7,737 nt of DNA from Phycisphaerae bacterium (GTDB taxonomy: Bacteria > Planctomycetota > Phycisphaerae > UBA1845 > Fen-1342), in NCBI GenBank assembly GCA_026984555.1, contig JALSRY010000695.1, positions 1 through 7,737 of the forward strand, in the 5' to 3' direction. Below, piece by piece: positions 5,706 through 7,737 of this stretch. Made by a program: the position numbers and the translations under genes. Every line of letters starts with the position of its first letter. Position 1 is the first letter of the stretch. The notes under the pieces are model-generated. The model was not told the DNA's origin, made no database searches, and saw only the letters and a list, made by a program, of their open reading frames with translations.

Positions 5706-7309
5706 CGAGGCGCGGGCGCACGGCGTCGTGCGGGTCGCAGCCAGGCCACGGCGCCCGCGACACCGATCACCGCCACCACGACCGGCACCACCTGCATCAG
5801 TGTCAGGGCGCCGACGCAGGCCCGGGGGCTGTTGGCCTCGATCGAGAGCAACGTGATCAGCAGCGTCTCGCCACCCGGCGGGTAGAGGAGGATGGTGCTC
5901 CCGACCTCCGCGAGCGAAAGCACGAACGTGGCTCCACCGGCGGCCAACAGTGCCGGGCGCAACAGCGGCAATACGACGTGACGCGCGCACGGCCACCACC
6001 GCGCTCCCGCGAGGGCCGCGGCCTCGAACAGCTCGTCCGGCACGCGCGCGAGCGCTCCTCCGACGATGCGGAATGCGACGATGAGATAACGCGCGGTGAG
6101 CGCCGCGATCACCAGGCTTTCGGGCGCGATCGCGCCGGCGGTCGCCGGGAGGCCGTAGCAACCGAGCAAAGCCAGCGCGAGGATGGTGCTGGGGATGGCG
6201 AACCCGGTCACGACGACGGCATCGCTAAGGTCTTGCCGCCAGCGCGCGGTCCCGCGCAACAGGCTCGCCAGCGCGAGGGCCAGCGTCGTCGCGGCCACGG
6301 CGGTCGCCAGACCGTAGCGGAGCGAATTGCCGGCCGGCCGGAGCGCCAGTCCCGCCATCGAACGCAGCGCGTGGGCGTCGGCCCCGAGCATCATCACGGC
6401 CCCGAGCGGCAGCACGAGCAAGACGGCGCCACAGGCCGCGAAAATCGCCCAGTTCGTGAAGGTTTCCGCGCGACCCGCCGGGCGTGGCATATCGAGCTCG
6501 CTCGCGTCGATCGGCGCTGCGTCGCCCACGGTAATGCCACGTTCGATGCGCACCACCAACAAGCCCAAGGCCACCAGCGGCAGCGCCAGCATGACCGCGG
6601 CGGCGGTGTCGTGGAACGCGCTGAGCTGCGTGAAGACCTCGGTGTTGAAGACCCGGATTTTGAGCAGGGTGGGCACGCCGAGGTCGGACGACGCCAGCAG
6701 GAAAACGATCATCGCCGACGAGACCACCGCCGGTCGCAGGGCCGGCCAGTAAGCCACGCACAGCGTTTGCCAGCGGCCGGCCCCGCACACACGGGCCGCC
6801 TCGACCAGCGACGGCGACATCCACGCCAGCGACTTCTCCGCAAACAGCGCCGCGATCGGGAAGTATGCTGCCGTCATCACCACCAGTGCCCCCCCGAAGC
6901 CGGTAAACGCGCTGGCAACTTCGACCGGGGTCATCCCCAGGAGTCGCGCCACGATTCCGGCTACGGCTCCATCGGGGCGTAACAGGGTTGTCCAGCCGAC
7001 GGCGTGGAGGTATGGGGGAATCGCGATGGGAACGAGCAACATCGTGCGGGCGATCGTCTTGCCGCGCCAGCGACGCGCGCCGAGCCGATAGCCGAGTGCC
7101 GTGCCGAGCGACGTGGCGAGGACGGCGACGGCTGCCGCGAGCCCCGCCGTGCGTCCGAGCAGGGTCCATGTACGTCCGTCGGCGAGCACCTGGAGCAGGC
7201 CCGTTCGCGTGGCCACCCGCGAGACCATCCGCGCCAGCGGCCACACGCCCGCGGCCGCAACCACCCCGAGCAGCACGAGCCAGGCGATCGTCAGCTTTCG
7301 TTTTCGCAT
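5702..7309 (-). CDS. Fused two-domain ABC transporter permease, ferric-iron/thiamine (FbpB-like) type
   Basis: A 535-residue inner-membrane protein with about 12 hydrophobic helices in two homologous halves. Each half carries the cytoplasmic EAA loop that docks to the ATPase: EAARVCGAGRW...WPALRPA (170-194) and EAAALAGARWW...LPLLRPA (429-453). The start is Lys/Arg-rich (MRKRK) followed by a helix at 8-25. Length and duplicated architecture match the FbpB/ThiP class of permeases, which import Fe(III), thiamine or similar small solutes together with a periplasmic binding protein and an ATPase. Neither partner is in the window, so the substrate cannot be assigned. The ATG at 7309 lacks a strong Shine-Dalgarno (GGGA is about nine bases upstream), and a 12-bp palindrome overlaps that site. 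It lies 106 bp after miaB in the same direction and 49 bp before the UbiA-family start. Confidence 0.88.
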   Translation of the reverse strand: MRKRKLTIAWLVLLGVVAAAGVWPLARMVSRVATRTGLLQVLADGRTWTLLGRTAGLAAAVAVLATSLGTALGYRLGARRWRGKTIARTMLLVPIAIPPYLHAVGWTTLLRPDGAVAGIVARLLGMTPVEVASAFTGFGGALVVMTAAYFPIAALFAEKSLAWMSPSLVEAARVCGAGRWQTLCVAYWPALRPAVVSSAMIVFLLASSDLGVPTLLKIRVFNTEVFTQLSAFHDTAAAVMLALPLVALGLLVVRIERGITVGDAAPIDASELDMPRPAGRAETFTNWAIFAACGAVLLVLPLGAVMMLGADAHALRSMAGLALRPAGNSLRYGLATAVAATTLALALASLLRGTARWRQDLSDAVVVTGFAIPSTILALALLGCYGLPATAGAIAPESLVIAALTARYLIVAFRIVGGALARVPDELFEAAALAGARWWPCARHVVLPLLRPALLAAGGATFVLSLAEVGSTILLYPPGGETLLITLLSIEANSPRACVGALTLMQVVPVVVAVIGVAGAVAWLRPARRRAPAPR

Positions 7310-7315
7310 CGCGTG

Positions 7316-7327
7316 TCCCGCGCGGGA
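7316..7327. repeat. Perfect 12-bp palindrome just upstream of the permease start
   Basis: TCCCGCGCGGGA is self-complementary and ends seven bases before the permease ATG on the minus strand, including the only GGGA that could serve as its ribosome binding site. As RNA it could fold as a 4-bp TCCC/GGGA stem with a GCGC loop; as DNA it could be a protein site. It may be chance in GC-rich sequence. Confidence 0.3.
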
Positions 7328-7369
7328 GGGAGGCTCGCCCCCCGCCGCACCTGCCGCGTTCCGGTCGAT

Positions 7370-7385
7370 GCCGCCCCGCGGCGGC
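7370..7385 (-). terminator. Hairpin between miaB and the permease (weak terminator candidate)
   Basis: On the minus strand GCCGCC and GGCGGC form a perfect 6-bp stem with a 4-nt GCGG loop, 30 bases after the miaB stop. No T-run follows, so strong termination is not expected and readthrough into the permease is possible. Confidence 0.25.
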
Positions 7386-7415
7386 CCAGCAGGTCAAACG
7401 TGACCGTCCGGGGTG

Positions 7416-7737
7416 CTAGAGTACCGGCAACGAACGGCCGGAGGGTTCGCCCGGCTGCGAGGATACCGGCCCGCGCGCCGGCGAGACGACCGCCGTCACC
7501 CGCCCCAACAGCGTGTGCGGCGAAGCGTCTTCGACCCGAACACGCACGATCGCGCCGATCAGCTCGGCCGGTGCGTCGAATACCGCCATCAGGTCGCCCG
7601 GCGTGCGGCCGACCAGTTGGCGGACGCCCGGTTCCGCCGTGTTCCCATCCGGACCGTGGCGGATCGGAGTCGGCCGCTTGCGGGATGGGATGGTCGGGCT
7701 GGCCTTGCCGCGGGCGCGAAGCTGCGCGTTCGATTCG
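7416..7737 (-). CDS. miaB: tRNA-2-methylthio-N6-dimethylallyladenosine synthase MiaB, C-terminal part only
   Basis: Only the last 106 codons and the TAG stop are inside the window; the N-terminus and radical-SAM core lie beyond the right edge. The readable part contains the TRAM RNA-binding domain: QLVGRTPGDLMAVF, then ELIGAIVRVRVEDAS and TLLGRV, the arrangement seen at the end of MiaB. MiaB adds the methylthio group to A37 of certain tRNAs using radical SAM chemistry and a second Fe-S cluster. The VGRTxGD lead-in and the LIGxxVxVxxxDAxxxTLxG pattern favour MiaB over RimO, and less firmly over MtaB. Before the TRAM domain is an Arg/Pro-rich linker of about 40 residues, and after it a Ser/Pro-rich tail of about 25 residues, both probably unstructured. 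It is co-oriented with the permease 106 bp downstream. The call rests on one domain, since no catalytic cysteines are in view. Confidence 0.8.
   Translation of the reverse strand, partial: ESNAQLRARGKASPTIPSRKRPTPIRHGPDGNTAEPGVRQLVGRTPGDLMAVFDAPAELIGAIVRVRVEDASPHTLLGRVTAVVSPARGPVSSQPGEPSGRSLPVL

Noticed and set aside
5678..6982. A plus-strand open frame of 434 codons opposite the permease
   Set aside because: It is rich in Arg, Gln, Gly and His with no recognisable domain, and it lies entirely opposite a permease with clear EAA loops.
7369..7397. TTGACC on the minus strand (7397 to 7392) as a possible -35 box for the permease
   Set aside because: The hexamer 17 bp downstream is GCGGCA and the neighbouring spacings are no better, so there is no usable -10.

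Overview
The window is GC-rich (roughly two thirds G+C), densely coded bacterial chromosome with short gaps and no sign of mobile DNA, rRNA, tRNA or CRISPR. The best lineage guess is a planctomycete-like or related bacterium. The reasons are a sulfatase-fold lipoprotein ending in the 'LKGLGYVG' type tail, a futalosine-pathway (MqnD-family) protein, a DUF72 protein, a MiaB C-terminus with the LVGRTPGD motif, and the base composition. This is inference from gene style; no phylogenetic marker is complete.

Layout, left to right. (1) Minus strand, 863 to the left edge: cysteine synthase (cysK), complete at its N-terminus and lacking about the last 20-30 residues. (2) A 322-bp divergent intergenic region with a plausible promoter for the rightward gene. 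(3) Plus strand, 1186-2643: a lipoprotein of the sulfatase/alkaline-phosphatase superfamily with Thr at the position normally held by the formylglycine-forming Cys/Ser. (4) Plus strand, 2752-3648: a DUF72 (YecE-type) TIM-barrel protein. (5) A 163-bp gap with a good sigma70-like promoter and two hairpins, forming an apparent structured leader. (6) Plus strand, 3812-4651: an MqnD-family protein of the futalosine menaquinone route. (7) Convergent to it, minus strand 5652-4696: a UbiA-fold membrane enzyme most like decaprenyl-phosphate phosphoribosyltransferase. (8) Minus strand 7309-5702: a fused two-domain ABC permease of the ferric-iron/thiamine type. (9) Minus strand, from the right edge to 7416: the C-terminal TRAM domain of the tRNA methylthiotransferase MiaB.

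The genes do not form one obvious pathway. The window reads as housekeeping metabolism: cysteine synthesis, menaquinone, tRNA modification, iron or similar uptake, and a polyprenyl-linked sugar. The leftward genes miaB, permease and UbiA are co-oriented, but UbiA has its own promoter overlapping the permease stop codon. That promoter has the same -35 and -10 hexamers and the same 17-bp spacing (TTGACC-N17-CACAAT) as the one in front of the MqnD-family gene. I found no convincing new multi-gene system. The points most worth following are the variant active-site motifs of the sulfatase-like and MqnD-like proteins, the mycobacterial-type phosphoribosyltransferase, and the twin promoters with the structured leader.
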